Numbered from the stretch's first letter, positions 41,817-49,801 are shown. The stretch is DNA of 64,000 nucleotides from Streptomyces fradiae (GCF_041270065.1 NZ_CP065958.1:1-64000); one strand, 5' to 3'. Numbers and translations: made by a program. The notes: a model not told the origin generated them from the letters alone.

Positions 41817-43147
41817 TGGCCGGCACACGCAAGCGCGGGACGAACCGGCCGACTTGGCGGGCGAGGTCCCACGGCACGCCACGAGGCACGATGGCTTTCC
41901 AGGTGACGTCCCAGGGCGCGTCCCGGGCCGGTTCCGGTGCCGCCGGCCGGGAGGCCGGCGCGCTCAGAGCCCGCCGGCTCCGGCCGCGCGACGTCCTGCA
42001 CGTCGGCTCGGCCGGGCTGCGCAGCCGGCCCATGCGGGTGGTGCTCTCGGCGCTCGGGATCGCCATCGGCATCGCGACGATGATCGCGGTGGTGGGCATC
42101 TCGGCCTCCAGCCAGGCGCAACTGCTCCAACGGCTCGACGCCCTCGGCACCAACATGCTGGTGGCGAAGCCAGGCGAGGGGGTGTTCAGCGGCCAGGAGG
42201 TGAAGCTGCCCAAGGACGCCGTCGGCATGGTCGGCCGCATCGAGGGCGTGGAGGAGACCGGCGCGAGCGCGGACCTCCGGCACACGGTGCGGCGCTCGCA
42301 GTTGATCCCGGAGGCGGAGACCGGCGGCATCGCCGTGAAAGCGGCGACCGAGGGCCTGCTCGGCGTGCTGCGCGGCACGACGGCGTCCGGCATCTGGCTG
42401 AACGCCGCCAACGGACGCTACCCCTCCGTGGTGCTCGGCCATGTCGCGGCGGAACGCCTTGGCATCGACCGGCCCGGACGGCAGGTGTGGATCGGCCACC
42501 GGTACTTCACCGTCGTCGGCATCCTCGACCCCCTGCCGCTCGCCCCCGAGATCGAGCGCTCGGCGCTGGTCGGCTGGGAGAGCGCGCAGCGGCTGCTCGG
42601 CTTCGACGGGCATCCGACGGCGGTGTACGAGCGGTCCACGGACGCGTCCGTCCGGCAGGTCCAGCGGCTGCTCGCCCCGACGATCGACCCGCGGAACCCG
42701 CAGAACGTGGCGGTGAGCGACCCGTCCGAGGCGCTCAAGGCGAAGGCGGCGACGGAGGGGGCGTTCTCCACGCTGCTCCTCGGGCTCGGCGGCATCGCCC
42801 TGCTCGTGGGTGGTGTCGGCGTCGCCAACACCATGATCATCTCGGTCCTGGAGCGACGCCACGAGATCGGGCTGCGCCGCTCGCTCGGCGCGACGCGGGG
42901 TCAGATCCGGATCCAGTTCGTCACGGAATCGCTGATGCTGTCGGGCCTCGGCGGCATCGCCGGCGTCGTGCTCGGCGGCGCGGCGACGGCGGTGTACGCC
43001 TCCGCGGGCGGCCTGCCCTGGGTGGTCCCGCCCTGGGCGGCCGGGGCCGGTTTCGTCGCGACTCTCGCGATCGGCACGGTGGCGGGCCTGTACCCGGCGG
43101 TCCGCGCCGCCCGCCAGTCACCGACCCTGGCGCTGGCGGCGGCGTAG
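41816..43147 (+). CDS. ABC transporter permease, MacB/FtsX type
   Basis: A 443-residue permease with four membrane helices: one after a basic N-terminal region (RVVLSALGIAIGIATMIAVV), a large extracytoplasmic MacB_PCD domain (about 110-310), and three near the C-terminus (LLLGLGGIALLVGGVGVANT, SLMLSGLGGIAGVVLGGAAT, AGFVATLAIGTVAGLYPAVR). The family motif ERRHEIGLRRSLGATRGQIR contacts the ATPase. Together with the adaptor and ATPase it forms a mechanotransmission-type exporter or stress system, probably controlled by the adjacent two-component pair. Confidence 0.94.
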   Translation: MAGTRKRGTNRPTWRARSHGTPRGTMAFQVTSQGASRAGSGAAGREAGALRARRLRPRDVLHVGSAGLRSRPMRVVLSALGIAIGIATMIAVVGISASSQAQLLQRLDALGTNMLVAKPGEGVFSGQEVKLPKDAVGMVGRIEGVEETGASADLRHTVRRSQLIPEAETGGIAVKAATEGLLGVLRGTTASGIWLNAANGRYPSVVLGHVAAERLGIDRPGRQVWIGHRYFTVVGILDPLPLAPEIERSALVGWESAQRLLGFDGHPTAVYERSTDASVRQVQRLLAPTIDPRNPQNVAVSDPSEALKAKAATEGAFSTLLLGLGGIALLVGGVGVANTMIISVLERRHEIGLRRSLGATRGQIRIQFVTESLMLSGLGGIAGVVLGGAATAVYASAGGLPWVVPPWAAGAGFVATLAIGTVAGLYPAVRAARQSPTLALAAA

Positions 43148-43278
43148 CGACCGGTCCCGCTCCGGGCGTCCGAGCGAGACCAACCCCGCCTGTCGCCCTG
43201 TGAGTTCACCCGACCACCCAGAGCTATGCTCGCGAGCGCCGCCGCGGTCGCACGGCGGACCGAGACAGGAGCATCACC

Positions 43279-43572
43279 ATGGCCATCATCGTCACGTTCG
43301 ACCTCCCCGGCGCCGGACAGGAGCTCTACGACGCGGTCATCGATCGCGTGACGGGCGGCCGAGGCTTCTCCCGGTTCGCGGACCTGCCGAACCCGGGGCT
43401 CGTCTCCCATGCGGCGGGGCCGGTCGACGGAGGGTTCCGCGTGACCGAGGTCTGGGAGAGCGCGGAGGCCCTGGAGACCCACGCGAAGACGTTCGGTCCG
43501 GTCCTGGCCGAGCTCGGCCATGCCGACCTGCGGCCCACGATCATTCCGGCACACAACGTCGTCGTCCGGTAG
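43279..43572 (+). CDS. Small dimeric alpha/beta-barrel-like protein, 97 aa
   Basis: A compact cytoplasmic protein (MAIIVTFDLPGAGQELYDAV, RVTEVWESAEALETHAKTFG) whose pattern resembles the ferredoxin-like ABM/stress-responsive dimeric alpha/beta-barrel families: a beta strand, a helix, then 'W.S.E....H' before the last strand. No catalytic residues are evident. AGGAG lies eight bases before the ATG. It is monocistronic and of unknown function. Confidence 0.8.
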   Translation: MAIIVTFDLPGAGQELYDAVIDRVTGGRGFSRFADLPNPGLVSHAAGPVDGGFRVTEVWESAEALETHAKTFGPVLAELGHADLRPTIIPAHNVVVR

Positions 43573-43889
43573 GTGCGGTTCGGACCGCTCCCGCACCCGC
43601 ACCCACACCCACACCCACACCGCATCGCACCACGCCGATTGCCCCGGTCGCACCGCGTCCGGGGCATCGTCGTGCCGGGACGCGGCGCGCACGCGCCAAC
43701 TCACCTGCACCGCGAATGAATTCGCACGAATCCGGTCTTCGATTCGATCTTCCAACAGGCCCAGTTCGGCGCAATGTTGCAGATTCTGTCACATGATGTC
43801 TCTGATGGAATGTTTGTCCTGACGGCTGATAAACACTTCCCTGTCGGTGTCACCCCCCAGACGCCTGTACGAGATTCTCCGCATCGAGC
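43573..43889. other. Intergenic region with hexamer repeat, AT-richer leader
   Basis: Five tandem hexamers (CCCGCA twice, CCCACA three times) lie at 43590-43619. The stretch from about 43,700 to 43,870 is noticeably AT-richer than its surroundings and is probably the promoter region of the next operon; I cannot fix the -10 and -35 boxes. Confidence 0.5.
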
Positions 43890-44768
43890 GTGCGACAGGC
43901 CTGGAAAGGGTGGGTTCTGCTGGATACGAGCAACTGCCCGCACCGTGCTCGGCACAGGCTGCTCTACCTCGCCCTGACTCAGTGCAGGGCGGCACGTTCC
44001 ACCCTCGCCCTGCGGGTACACGGCAGGCCGGGCGGAGTGTTCCACCTGCGGCAGGGCCAGGTGTTCGCGGTCGAGACACCTGGCGCTCCGACGGCGGAGG
44101 CGCTGCTGCTGCGGTCCGGACGGGTCAGCGCGGCGGACTGGGCGACAGCGTTGCCGACCGGGACGCTCGTGCCGGCCGAGGAACTCGTGACGCGCGGTCA
44201 CATCGGCGCGGCCGAACTGCAGGTGGTCACGGTGATGGCCCTGCGGGACGCGGTCTTCGCCGTCGTCGCGGGCGAGACCGCCGAGTGCGTCGCCGTCCCG
44301 CCGCGGAACGCGCCGACGACGCTCGCCGCCCGTGGGGACGACCCGCTGAAGCTCCTCGACGAGGCGGCCCGCAAGGTCGCCGGCCTCGCCGCGCTGCCGC
44401 AGGCCGTACTCCCCGATCGCGAGCGGGTCGTCGCCGGCGCCGGTGTCGTGGGGCCGGCCGAACACCTGGCCCGGCAGCGGAGGGAGATCCTCTTCCACGC
44501 CAACGGCCGGCGTACGGCACGGGACATCGCCTTCATGGTGGGGCGCGGCGTCTACCACGTCACCGTCGAGATCTCCCGGATGCTCGGCGAAGGACTCCTT
44601 GAGCGAGCCGGCCGGGGCGAGGTGCTCGGGACGACGGAATCACGGTCGGTCCCGGCGCTCGAACCGCGACGCGCGGCCCACGGCGCCGGCACGGCGGGCG
44701 CGGACGCGGACCTGCCGTACCGCACCCCGGGGGCCAGCGGTTTCACGATGAAGTCCCGTCTCGGATGA
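43890..44768 (+). CDS. DUF4388-like protein with C-terminal winged helix
   Basis: A 292-residue cytoplasmic protein. The N-terminal half has the DUF4388/PATAN-like pattern (PGGVFHLRQGQVFAVETPG, EALLLRSGRVSAADW), repeated more weakly to about residue 140. Residues about 180-245 look like a winged helix (NGRRTARDIAFMVGRGVYHV, ISRMLGEGLLERAG). In other bacteria DUF4388 proteins work with response regulators and small GTPase modules. The start GTG at 43890 lacks a good ribosome site, so a later start is possible. Two roadblock-domain genes follow in the same direction, which suggests one signalling or polarity module. Confidence 0.75.
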   Translation: MRQAWKGWVLLDTSNCPHRARHRLLYLALTQCRAARSTLALRVHGRPGGVFHLRQGQVFAVETPGAPTAEALLLRSGRVSAADWATALPTGTLVPAEELVTRGHIGAAELQVVTVMALRDAVFAVVAGETAECVAVPPRNAPTTLAARGDDPLKLLDEAARKVAGLAALPQAVLPDRERVVAGAGVVGPAEHLARQRREILFHANGRRTARDIAFMVGRGVYHVTVEISRMLGEGLLERAGRGEVLGTTESRSVPALEPRRAAHGAGTAGADADLPYRTPGASGFTMKSRLG

Positions 44769-44882
44769 CTCCGTGACGGGTTGACGGGCCCCGGATACGG
44801 GGCCGTACCCGAGTGGTGAACGCCAGGGCCACCGGCCCATGGGTGCTCGGGGAAGCCAGGAACAGGTGCGAAGGGAAACCGA

Positions 44883-45257
44883 ATGGACCATGAGGCATTG
44901 ACCGGTGAGATGAGAGGGCTGCGGGACCAGATTCCCGGCATCACCGACACGGCCCTGGCGGCCGTCGACGGCATCCTCATCGCGGCCGACACCGAGGACG
45001 GCATAGAACCCAACGGTCTGGCCGCCCTCGCCGCGGCCAGTCTCGGCCTCGCCCGCCGGACCACCGGCGCGACCGGCCGAGGGGCGCTGCGCCGGACCGT
45101 GGCGTACGGCACCACCGGCTGCGCGGCGGTCTACGCCGTGGCCGACACGGCGCTGATGGTCGTCCTGGGCGACGAGGGAATGGACCTGGAGCGGCTCCAC
45201 CTCGAATCCCAACCCGTACTGAAGCGGGTCGAAGCCATTCTGTCCGGAAGGAAGTGA
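44883..45257 (+). CDS. Roadblock/LC7-domain protein
   Basis: A 124-residue protein with the roadblock fold typical of MglB and CvnB: helix one (LTGEMRGLRDQIPGITDTAL), strands AVDGILIAADTEDG, helix two, and LMVVLGDEGMDLERLHLE before the last helix. Such proteins regulate small Ras-like GTPases, but no GTPase gene lies nearby. AGGTG and GAAGGG precede the start. It is followed seven bases later by a second roadblock protein, so the pair may form a heterodimer. Confidence 0.85.
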   Translation: MDHEALTGEMRGLRDQIPGITDTALAAVDGILIAADTEDGIEPNGLAALAAASLGLARRTTGATGRGALRRTVAYGTTGCAAVYAVADTALMVVLGDEGMDLERLHLESQPVLKRVEAILSGRK

Positions 45258-45264
45258 CGACGAG

Positions 45265-45690
45265 GTGACGAAGCCTGTGGCACAGGGATTCTCGGACGCG
45301 ATCCAGGGGCTGGTGAAGGAGCTGCGCGCCGATGCCCCCGACTGCGTCGCGGCCGGGGTGGTCGACATGGGGACGGGGATGCTCCTGTCCTACGAGACCG
45401 TCGACAGCCACCCTCCGGAGGTCCTGGACCTGCTCGCGGGAGCCACCCTCGACCTGTTCCAGGGCCGCACCGTGGTCCTGATCGAGGACGTGTTCAAGGA
45501 GCGTCGCGGGGTCGCCAACGACCAACACTACTTCCAGGAGATCCTCGTCAACAGCGCCAATCTGACCCATCTGTTCATCCGCATGACGGAGAGCCAGGAC
45601 GTGGTCGCGGTGGTCGTCTGCCGCAAGTCGGTGAACGTGGGCATGCTCTTCGCCCAGGCCCGGCGGGTGGTCAAGGCGTACGGGCTCTGA
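45265..45690 (+). CDS. Second roadblock/LC7-like protein
   Basis: A 141-residue protein starting at a GTG. It has the roadblock outline: helix (GFSDAIQGLVKELRADAPDC), strands VAAGVVDMGTGMLLSYETVD, helix two, and strand plus helix SQDVVAVVVCRKSVNVGMLF. It is more divergent than its partner, and its central segment (LIEDVFKERRGVANDQHYFQ) is longer. Cotranscription with the gene at 44883 is near certain from the seven-base spacing. Confidence 0.8.
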   Translation: MTKPVAQGFSDAIQGLVKELRADAPDCVAAGVVDMGTGMLLSYETVDSHPPEVLDLLAGATLDLFQGRTVVLIEDVFKERRGVANDQHYFQEILVNSANLTHLFIRMTESQDVVAVVVCRKSVNVGMLFAQARRVVKAYGL

Positions 45691-45712
45691 GCCGGGGCCG
45701 CGGCCACACCTG

Positions 45713-45759
45713 ACTTCATGGACGGGTGTCCATGTATGCTGGACACCCGTCCATGAAGT
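45713..45759. promoter_or_regulatory. Twin TetR-type operator
   Basis: A perfect 19-bp inverted repeat (45713-45731 with 45741-45759) with a nine-base centre. Each arm holds a complete palindrome TGGAC-N4-GTCCA (45719-45732 and 45740-45753), centred 21 bp apart, two helical turns. A possible -10 box, TATGCT (45735-45740), lies between them. It precedes the DUF1304-TetR operon. Confidence 0.75.
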
Positions 45760-45777
45760 ATGAGGAGTGGGGTATCC

Positions 45778-46140
45778 GTGGAGACAACCGCGAACGTACT
45801 GGTCGCGCTGGTGGCCGCGCTGCACGCGTACATCCTGGTTCTGGAGATGTTCCTGTGGGAGCGGAAGCCGGGCCGTAACCTCTCCGGCTTCGACGCGGAG
45901 ATGGCCCGCGCCACCGCGCCGCTCGCCGCGAACCAGGGCCTCTACAACGGCTTCCTGGCCGCCGGCCTTGTCTGGGGGCTGATCGCCGGGGATCCGACCG
46001 GGTTCCGGGTCCAGGTCTTCTTCCTCGTCTGCGTGCTCGTCGCCGGGCTGTACGGCGGCTTCACCGCCAATCGGCGCATCTTCGTCGCCCAGGCGCTGCC
46101 CGGCGCGCTGGCCCTGGCGGCCGTCCTGCTCGCCCGGTGA
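45778..46140 (+). CDS. DUF1304 family membrane protein
   Basis: A 120-residue protein with four membrane helices and the DUF1304 hallmarks: ALVAALHAYILVLEMFLWE near the start and ANQGLYNGFLAAGLVWGL in the middle. Function is unknown. GTG 45778 has AGGAG about nine bases upstream. Its stop overlaps the GTG start of the TetR gene (GTGA), so it and its probable repressor form one operon behind the twin operator. Confidence 0.92.
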   Translation: METTANVLVALVAALHAYILVLEMFLWERKPGRNLSGFDAEMARATAPLAANQGLYNGFLAAGLVWGLIAGDPTGFRVQVFFLVCVLVAGLYGGFTANRRIFVAQALPGALALAAVLLAR

Positions 46141-46703
46141 CCGAAGTGCCCGCGGATCCCCGTACGGCGCGGACACGGGCCACGCTGCGCCGCGCGCTCC
46201 TGGAGGAGTGCGCCCAGCGCCCGCTGGCGGAGGTCAGCGTCGCCGCGCTGGTGCGCCGGGCGGGGGTCGGCCGTGCGACCTTCTACCTCCACTACGCGGA
46301 CCTGGAGGCGCTCGCCGTCGACGCCTGCGCCGACATCGTCCGCGAAGCCGTGGACGCCCTCCACGCGTGGCGCGGTGTACCCGACCCCGTCACCCCGCCG
46401 CCGGCCCTGCCCGCCTTCTTCGAGCGTCTCGCCCCGCACGCCGCGCTCTACCGGGAGCTGCTGCGCCCGGGCGGCAGCGGCCCGCTCGGCCAGGTGCTGC
46501 ACCAGGATCTGCGCGCCCGCAGCCGCACCGAGCGCGCCCTGGCCGGCGCGCCCGAACCCGACCTGGTCGCCTCCGCCGTGGCCGCGACCTTCGCCGGGGT
46601 GCTCGCCGACTGGCTGCACGGCCTCATCGAGGCCTCCCCCGCCGAGATCGCCCAGCGGGTCTGGCGCCTGCTCGTCAACCTGCACCGCACCCCACTGAAC
46701 TGA
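46137..46703 (+). CDS. TetR family repressor
   Basis: A 188-residue regulator. The N-terminal helix-turn-helix is clear (RATLRRALLEECAQRPLAEV, VAALVRRAGVGRATFYLHYA), followed by a C-terminal ligand-binding helical domain with an Arg/Leu/Pro-rich interface. Translational coupling to DUF1304 and the duplicated TGGAC-N4-GTCCA palindrome upstream make autorepression of this operon the simplest model. The ligand is unknown. Confidence 0.92.
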   Translation: MTEVPADPRTARTRATLRRALLEECAQRPLAEVSVAALVRRAGVGRATFYLHYADLEALAVDACADIVREAVDALHAWRGVPDPVTPPPALPAFFERLAPHAALYRELLRPGGSGPLGQVLHQDLRARSRTERALAGAPEPDLVASAVAATFAGVLADWLHGLIEASPAEIAQRVWRLLVNLHRTPLN

Positions 46704-46801
46704 CCTCGGTCGTCAGGAGTCCGTGGACCTCGAGAGCGTGGCGAGGAGCGCCCGCCGTAGGCCGGCCGGGCCGGCGGATCGGCGGCGCCTCGGAAATCCA
46801 T

Positions 46802-46830
46802 TTGGCAACCGTGACGACCGCTGTTACGTT
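46802..46830 (+). promoter_or_regulatory. Candidate promoter of the mini-ORF
   Basis: TTGGCA (46802-46807), 17 bases, TACGTT (46825-46830): a fair match to a vegetative -35/-10 pair at ideal spacing, about 20 bases before a strong ribosome site. Confidence 0.4.
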
Positions 46831-46867
46831 TCCGGAGGCCGTGCAGCAGAACGAGGAGGTGGTACCC

Positions 46868-46921
46868 GTGAACACAGTATCGACATGGGTGCTCCCTTCC
46901 GGGGTCACGGTCGGGCGATAG
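46868..46921 (+). CDS. Mini-ORF, 17 codons, possible leader peptide
   Basis: A GTG-started ORF encoding MNTVSTWVLPSGVTVGR, with a perfect GAGGAGG ribosome site eight bases upstream and a plausible promoter before that. The stop is followed nine bases later by a hairpin whose 3' arm meets the ribosome site of the hydrolase gene. It could be a regulatory leader peptide or a genuine tiny peptide; valine (4) and threonine (3) are its most frequent residues. Confidence 0.45.
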   Translation: MNTVSTWVLPSGVTVGR

Positions 46922-46930
46922 GTCGTCGTC

Positions 46931-46957
46931 CGGGAGCGCCGCATCAGTGCACTCCCG
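46931..46957 (+). promoter_or_regulatory. Hairpin abutting a ribosome site
   Basis: CGGGAG (46931-46936) pairs with CTCCCG (46952-46957), extended by an inner G-C pair set after one mismatch. The 3' arm ends where GAAAGG, the ribosome site of the gene at 46971, begins. Confidence 0.45.
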
Positions 46958-46970
46958 AAAGGCATGACCC

Positions 46971-47711
46971 ATGCACTTCACTTCCCAGCAGCACCTCGAC
47001 GACGGTGTTCTAGAGCGCCGCTTCACCCTCGGCGAGATCCCCGGAATCCTGTGGACGCCCGCCTCGGCGTCCCCGTCCGCACCGGTGCCGCTGATCCTGC
47101 TCGGGCACCCCACGCTCGGGCTCGACAAGATGTACCCCCGGCTGGCGGAGCGGGCCCGGCACGCCGCGGCCGACGGCTTCGCCTCGGCCACCATCGAGCT
47201 CCCCGGCAGCGGTGACCGGCCCCATTGGCCCGCCGCCGAGCAGGCCCGAGCCGAGCTGCGGCAGGCTCTGGCGGCCGGCGAGCCGGTCGGTGACGAGATC
47301 GTCGACGCCGTCATCCTGCCGCTCGTCGACAGGGCGGTTCCGGAATGGCAGGCCGCTCTCGACGCCCTGCTGGCGCTGCCCGAGCTCGGCGGCCCGGTCG
47401 GGTACTCGGGCGGCGTGATCTCCATCGGCGTCCGGCTCGCGGTGGTCGAACCGCGCATCGTGGCCGCCGGCCTCTTCGCCGGCAGCTTCATCCCGCGCGC
47501 CATGTTCGAGGAGGCCCGTCGGGTCACCATTCCGCTGCACGTCCTGTTGCAGTGGGACGACGAAGGGAACGACCGGCAGGCCGCCCTGGACATGTTCGAC
47601 GCCTTCGGCTCCAAGGAGAAGTCCCTGCACGCCAACATGGGCGGGCACACCGGCGTCCCCGCGTACGCGGGGGAAGCCGCGGCCCGGTTCTTCACCCGGC
47701 ATCTGCGCTGA
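46971..47711 (+). CDS. Alpha/beta hydrolase, dienelactone-hydrolase-like
   Basis: A 246-residue cytoplasmic hydrolase. It has the nucleophile elbow GYSGG (about residue 144), a candidate catalytic Asp in LLQWDDEGN and a His in MGGHTGVP, consistent with the alpha/beta hydrolase triad. The N-terminal LGHPTLGLDKMYPRL forms the oxyanion region. Substrate unknown; ester or lactone hydrolysis is likely. ATG 46971 is preceded by GAAAGG at eight bases. It may be controlled by the leader ORF and hairpin just upstream. Confidence 0.85.
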   Translation: MHFTSQQHLDDGVLERRFTLGEIPGILWTPASASPSAPVPLILLGHPTLGLDKMYPRLAERARHAAADGFASATIELPGSGDRPHWPAAEQARAELRQALAAGEPVGDEIVDAVILPLVDRAVPEWQAALDALLALPELGGPVGYSGGVISIGVRLAVVEPRIVAAGLFAGSFIPRAMFEEARRVTIPLHVLLQWDDEGNDRQAALDMFDAFGSKEKSLHANMGGHTGVPAYAGEAAARFFTRHLR

Positions 47712-47789
47712 GCCGGGGGGCCGGCCCCGCGGCCGTTCGCCGGACGGTAGGCGGTCGGCGGTAAGGGGTCGGCCTCCTGCGTAGCCGCC

Positions 47790-47833
47790 CCGATCGCGGC
47801 GGTACCGGCCCTCGGCGGTACCGCCGCGATCGG
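47790..47833 (+). terminator. 17-bp perfect hairpin
   Basis: CCGATCGCGGCGGTACC (47790-47806) and its exact reverse complement GGTACCGCCGCGATCGG (47817-47833) form a strong stem with a ten-base loop, 79 bases after the hydrolase stop. There is no T-tract. Confidence 0.8.
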
Positions 47834-47948
47834 CTGTCCGGGAGACCGGTCGGGACGGGATCGCCTGACGGTCTGTCGCCTCCGGAAGACCACCCCCGGC
47901 CTCGCCCGGCAACGGCCCCGCGCACCTCGCGGAGATACCCCCTTGCCT

Positions 47949-47972
47949 AATGGTCAAGAATCGTTGACCATT
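47949..47972. promoter_or_regulatory. ArsR-type operator over the promoter
   Basis: AATGGTCAA (47949-47957), six bases, TTGACCATT (47964-47972): an exact 9-bp inverted repeat ending seven bases before the ATG at 47979. A -35-like TTGCCT at 47943 and a weak -10 inside the repeat would start transcription at or near the ATG. Confidence 0.65.
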
Positions 47973-47978
47973 GCTCGC

Positions 47979-48521
47979 ATGACTGCGGACGATCAGCCCG
48001 AGACCTTTCACGTCACCACCGACGAACAACTGCGCGCCGTCTCCAACCTCACGCGTCACCGGATCATGGCCGTGCTCCGCTTCGAGCCCGCGACGATCAC
48101 CCAGATCGCCGAGCGAGTGGGCCTCGCGAAGGGGAGTTCCAGCTACCACGTACGGCTCCTGGAGCGGGCCGGCCTGGTGAAGGTGGTGCGGACCCGGAAG
48201 GTCCGGGGCGTCACCGAGCGGTACTACGCGATGGCCGCGCGGTCGATCGTGCTGCCTGATCCGGGCCAGGGAGGCCCGGACGTGCTGATGCGGCACGCGG
48301 TGGCGGACCTGGAGGCGTCGCCGGCGGCCGGCGAGCGGCACGTGGGGATGGCGCATCTGCGGCTCACCGACGAGCAGTTCGCGGAGCTGGGGGCGCGGCT
48401 GCAGGCTCTGGCGGAGGAGTACCGGGAGCTGTCCGATCCGTCGCTGCCGGACACGTCGCTCGTCTTCGCGCTGTTCCACCCGGCACGGCCCGAGCAGCAG
48501 GTAGAGGGGGGCGCCAAGTGA
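47979..48521 (+). CDS. ArsR-type winged-helix regulator
   Basis: A 180-residue regulator. The winged helix (LRAVSNLTRHRIMAVLRF, ITQIAERVGLAKGSSSYHVR, wing VRTRKVRGVTERYY) lies at residues about 18-90 and is followed by a helical C-terminal domain that probably dimerises or binds a ligand. ATG 47979 is preferred to the upstream TTG because the operator overlaps the latter; no ribosome site precedes it, so the mRNA may be leaderless. Its stop overlaps the GTG start of an MFS gene, which it most likely represses. Confidence 0.88.
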   Translation: MTADDQPETFHVTTDEQLRAVSNLTRHRIMAVLRFEPATITQIAERVGLAKGSSSYHVRLLERAGLVKVVRTRKVRGVTERYYAMAARSIVLPDPGQGGPDVLMRHAVADLEASPAAGERHVGMAHLRLTDEQFAELGARLQALAEEYRELSDPSLPDTSLVFALFHPARPEQQVEGGAK

Positions 48522-49801
48522 CCTCAGACATACGGAAGTTGCCGACCGGGTTCGGACGGCTGTGGACCGCGCAGACGGTCTCCTCGCTCGGTGACGGGGT
48601 CACCCACGCCGCGCTGCCGCTGATCGCGCTGACCTTGACGCGGGACCCGATGGCGCTCGCCGTCGTCACGGCAGCGGGGACGCTGCCGTGGCTGCTCTTC
48701 GGGGTGCTCGGCGGTGCGCTCGTGGACCGCTGGGACCGCCGGCACACGATGTGGATCGCGGACACCGCACGGGCGGTCCTGCTCGCGATACCCGCGGCGG
48801 CGGCCGTGCTCGACCTGCTGAGCATTCCGCTGCTCGCGGCCGTCGCCTTCCTGCTCGGCCTCGGCGGACTCTTCTTCGACACCGCCGCCACGGCCTATCT
48901 GCCGGATCTCCTCCGGCGCGACCCCGCGCTCCTGGAGTGCGCCAACTCCCGCTTGCGCGGCGCCCAGACCGCCATGTCCGGCTTCGCGGGGCCGCCTGCG
49001 GGCAGCGCCCTGCTCGCGCTCGGGCGGGCGGTTCCGCTGCTCACCGACGCGGCGTCGTTCCTGCTCTCCGCCCTGCTCGTACGGACGCTGCCTGCCGTGC
49101 CCCGGCCCGCACCGGAGGCCCGCGAGTCGCTGCTCCGACAGGCACGGGCCGGGGCCTCGTACGTCTTCCGGGACCGGGTGCTGCTCGGGCTCGCGCTCCG
49201 TCCGGCGGTCGGGAACATCGCCTTTCTCGCCGTGGAGACCGTGCTCGCCCTCTTCTCCCGCGAGCGCCTCGGCATCGACACCTACGGCTTCGGCCTGCTC
49301 CTCACGGCGGAGGCCACCGGCGGTCTGCTCGGCGCGGGCATCGCCTCCCACCTCGGCCGGCGGCTCGGCACCGGCGCCGCGCTGACCTTCACGGCCACCG
49401 TCGAAGGGCTTGCCATCCTCGGACTCGCCTCCGCCCCGAACCCGTACGTGGCCGGGCTCGCGCTCGCCGTCTGCGGGGCCGGCATGGGTGCCACCATGGT
49501 GCTCGCGCCCTCCCTCCGGCAGGCGATCGTCCCCGCCCACCTGATGGGCCGGGTCGCCTCCACCTCCCGCATGCTGGCCATGTGCGCCGCCCCCGTCGGT
49601 GCCTTCCTCGGCGGCTGGCTGGCCACCACGTACGACATCCGCACCCCGCTGTACGCCGCCGCCGTCCTCCTCCTGGCGATGACGGCCGTCACGGCGTCCA
49701 TGACCAGCAACCGCCGGGTGGAAGCGGCGCTGAAGGCCGCCGGCGCCGAGGACACCGCCAAGGGCCCTGCCCAGGAGGCCGCCCCCGACGCGGGCCGTTG
49801 A
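48518..49801 (+). CDS. MFS transporter controlled by adjacent ArsR protein
   Basis: A 427-residue, twelve-helix transporter of the MFS_3/enterobactin-exporter-like family. It starts at a GTG (MTSDIRKLPTGFGRLWTAQT), has motif A GVLGGALVDRWDRRHTMWIA, and carries TAYLPDLLRRDPALLECANS in the central loop, which is typical of drug or macrolide exporters. The GTGA overlap with the regulator shows coupling. It probably exports a toxic compound recognised by the ArsR protein. Confidence 0.93.
   Translation: MTSDIRKLPTGFGRLWTAQTVSSLGDGVTHAALPLIALTLTRDPMALAVVTAAGTLPWLLFGVLGGALVDRWDRRHTMWIADTARAVLLAIPAAAAVLDLLSIPLLAAVAFLLGLGGLFFDTAATAYLPDLLRRDPALLECANSRLRGAQTAMSGFAGPPAGSALLALGRAVPLLTDAASFLLSALLVRTLPAVPRPAPEARESLLRQARAGASYVFRDRVLLGLALRPAVGNIAFLAVETVLALFSRERLGIDTYGFGLLLTAEATGGLLGAGIASHLGRRLGTGAALTFTATVEGLAILGLASAPNPYVAGLALAVCGAGMGATMVLAPSLRQAIVPAHLMGRVASTSRMLAMCAAPVGAFLGGWLATTYDIRTPLYAAAVLLLAMTAVTASMTSNRRVEAALKAAGAEDTAKGPAQEAAPDAGR

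Noticed and set aside
43590..43619. CCCACA/CCCGCA hexamers as a functional regulatory array
   Set aside because: They lie just after a stop codon, are short and imperfect, and look like simple slippage sequence.
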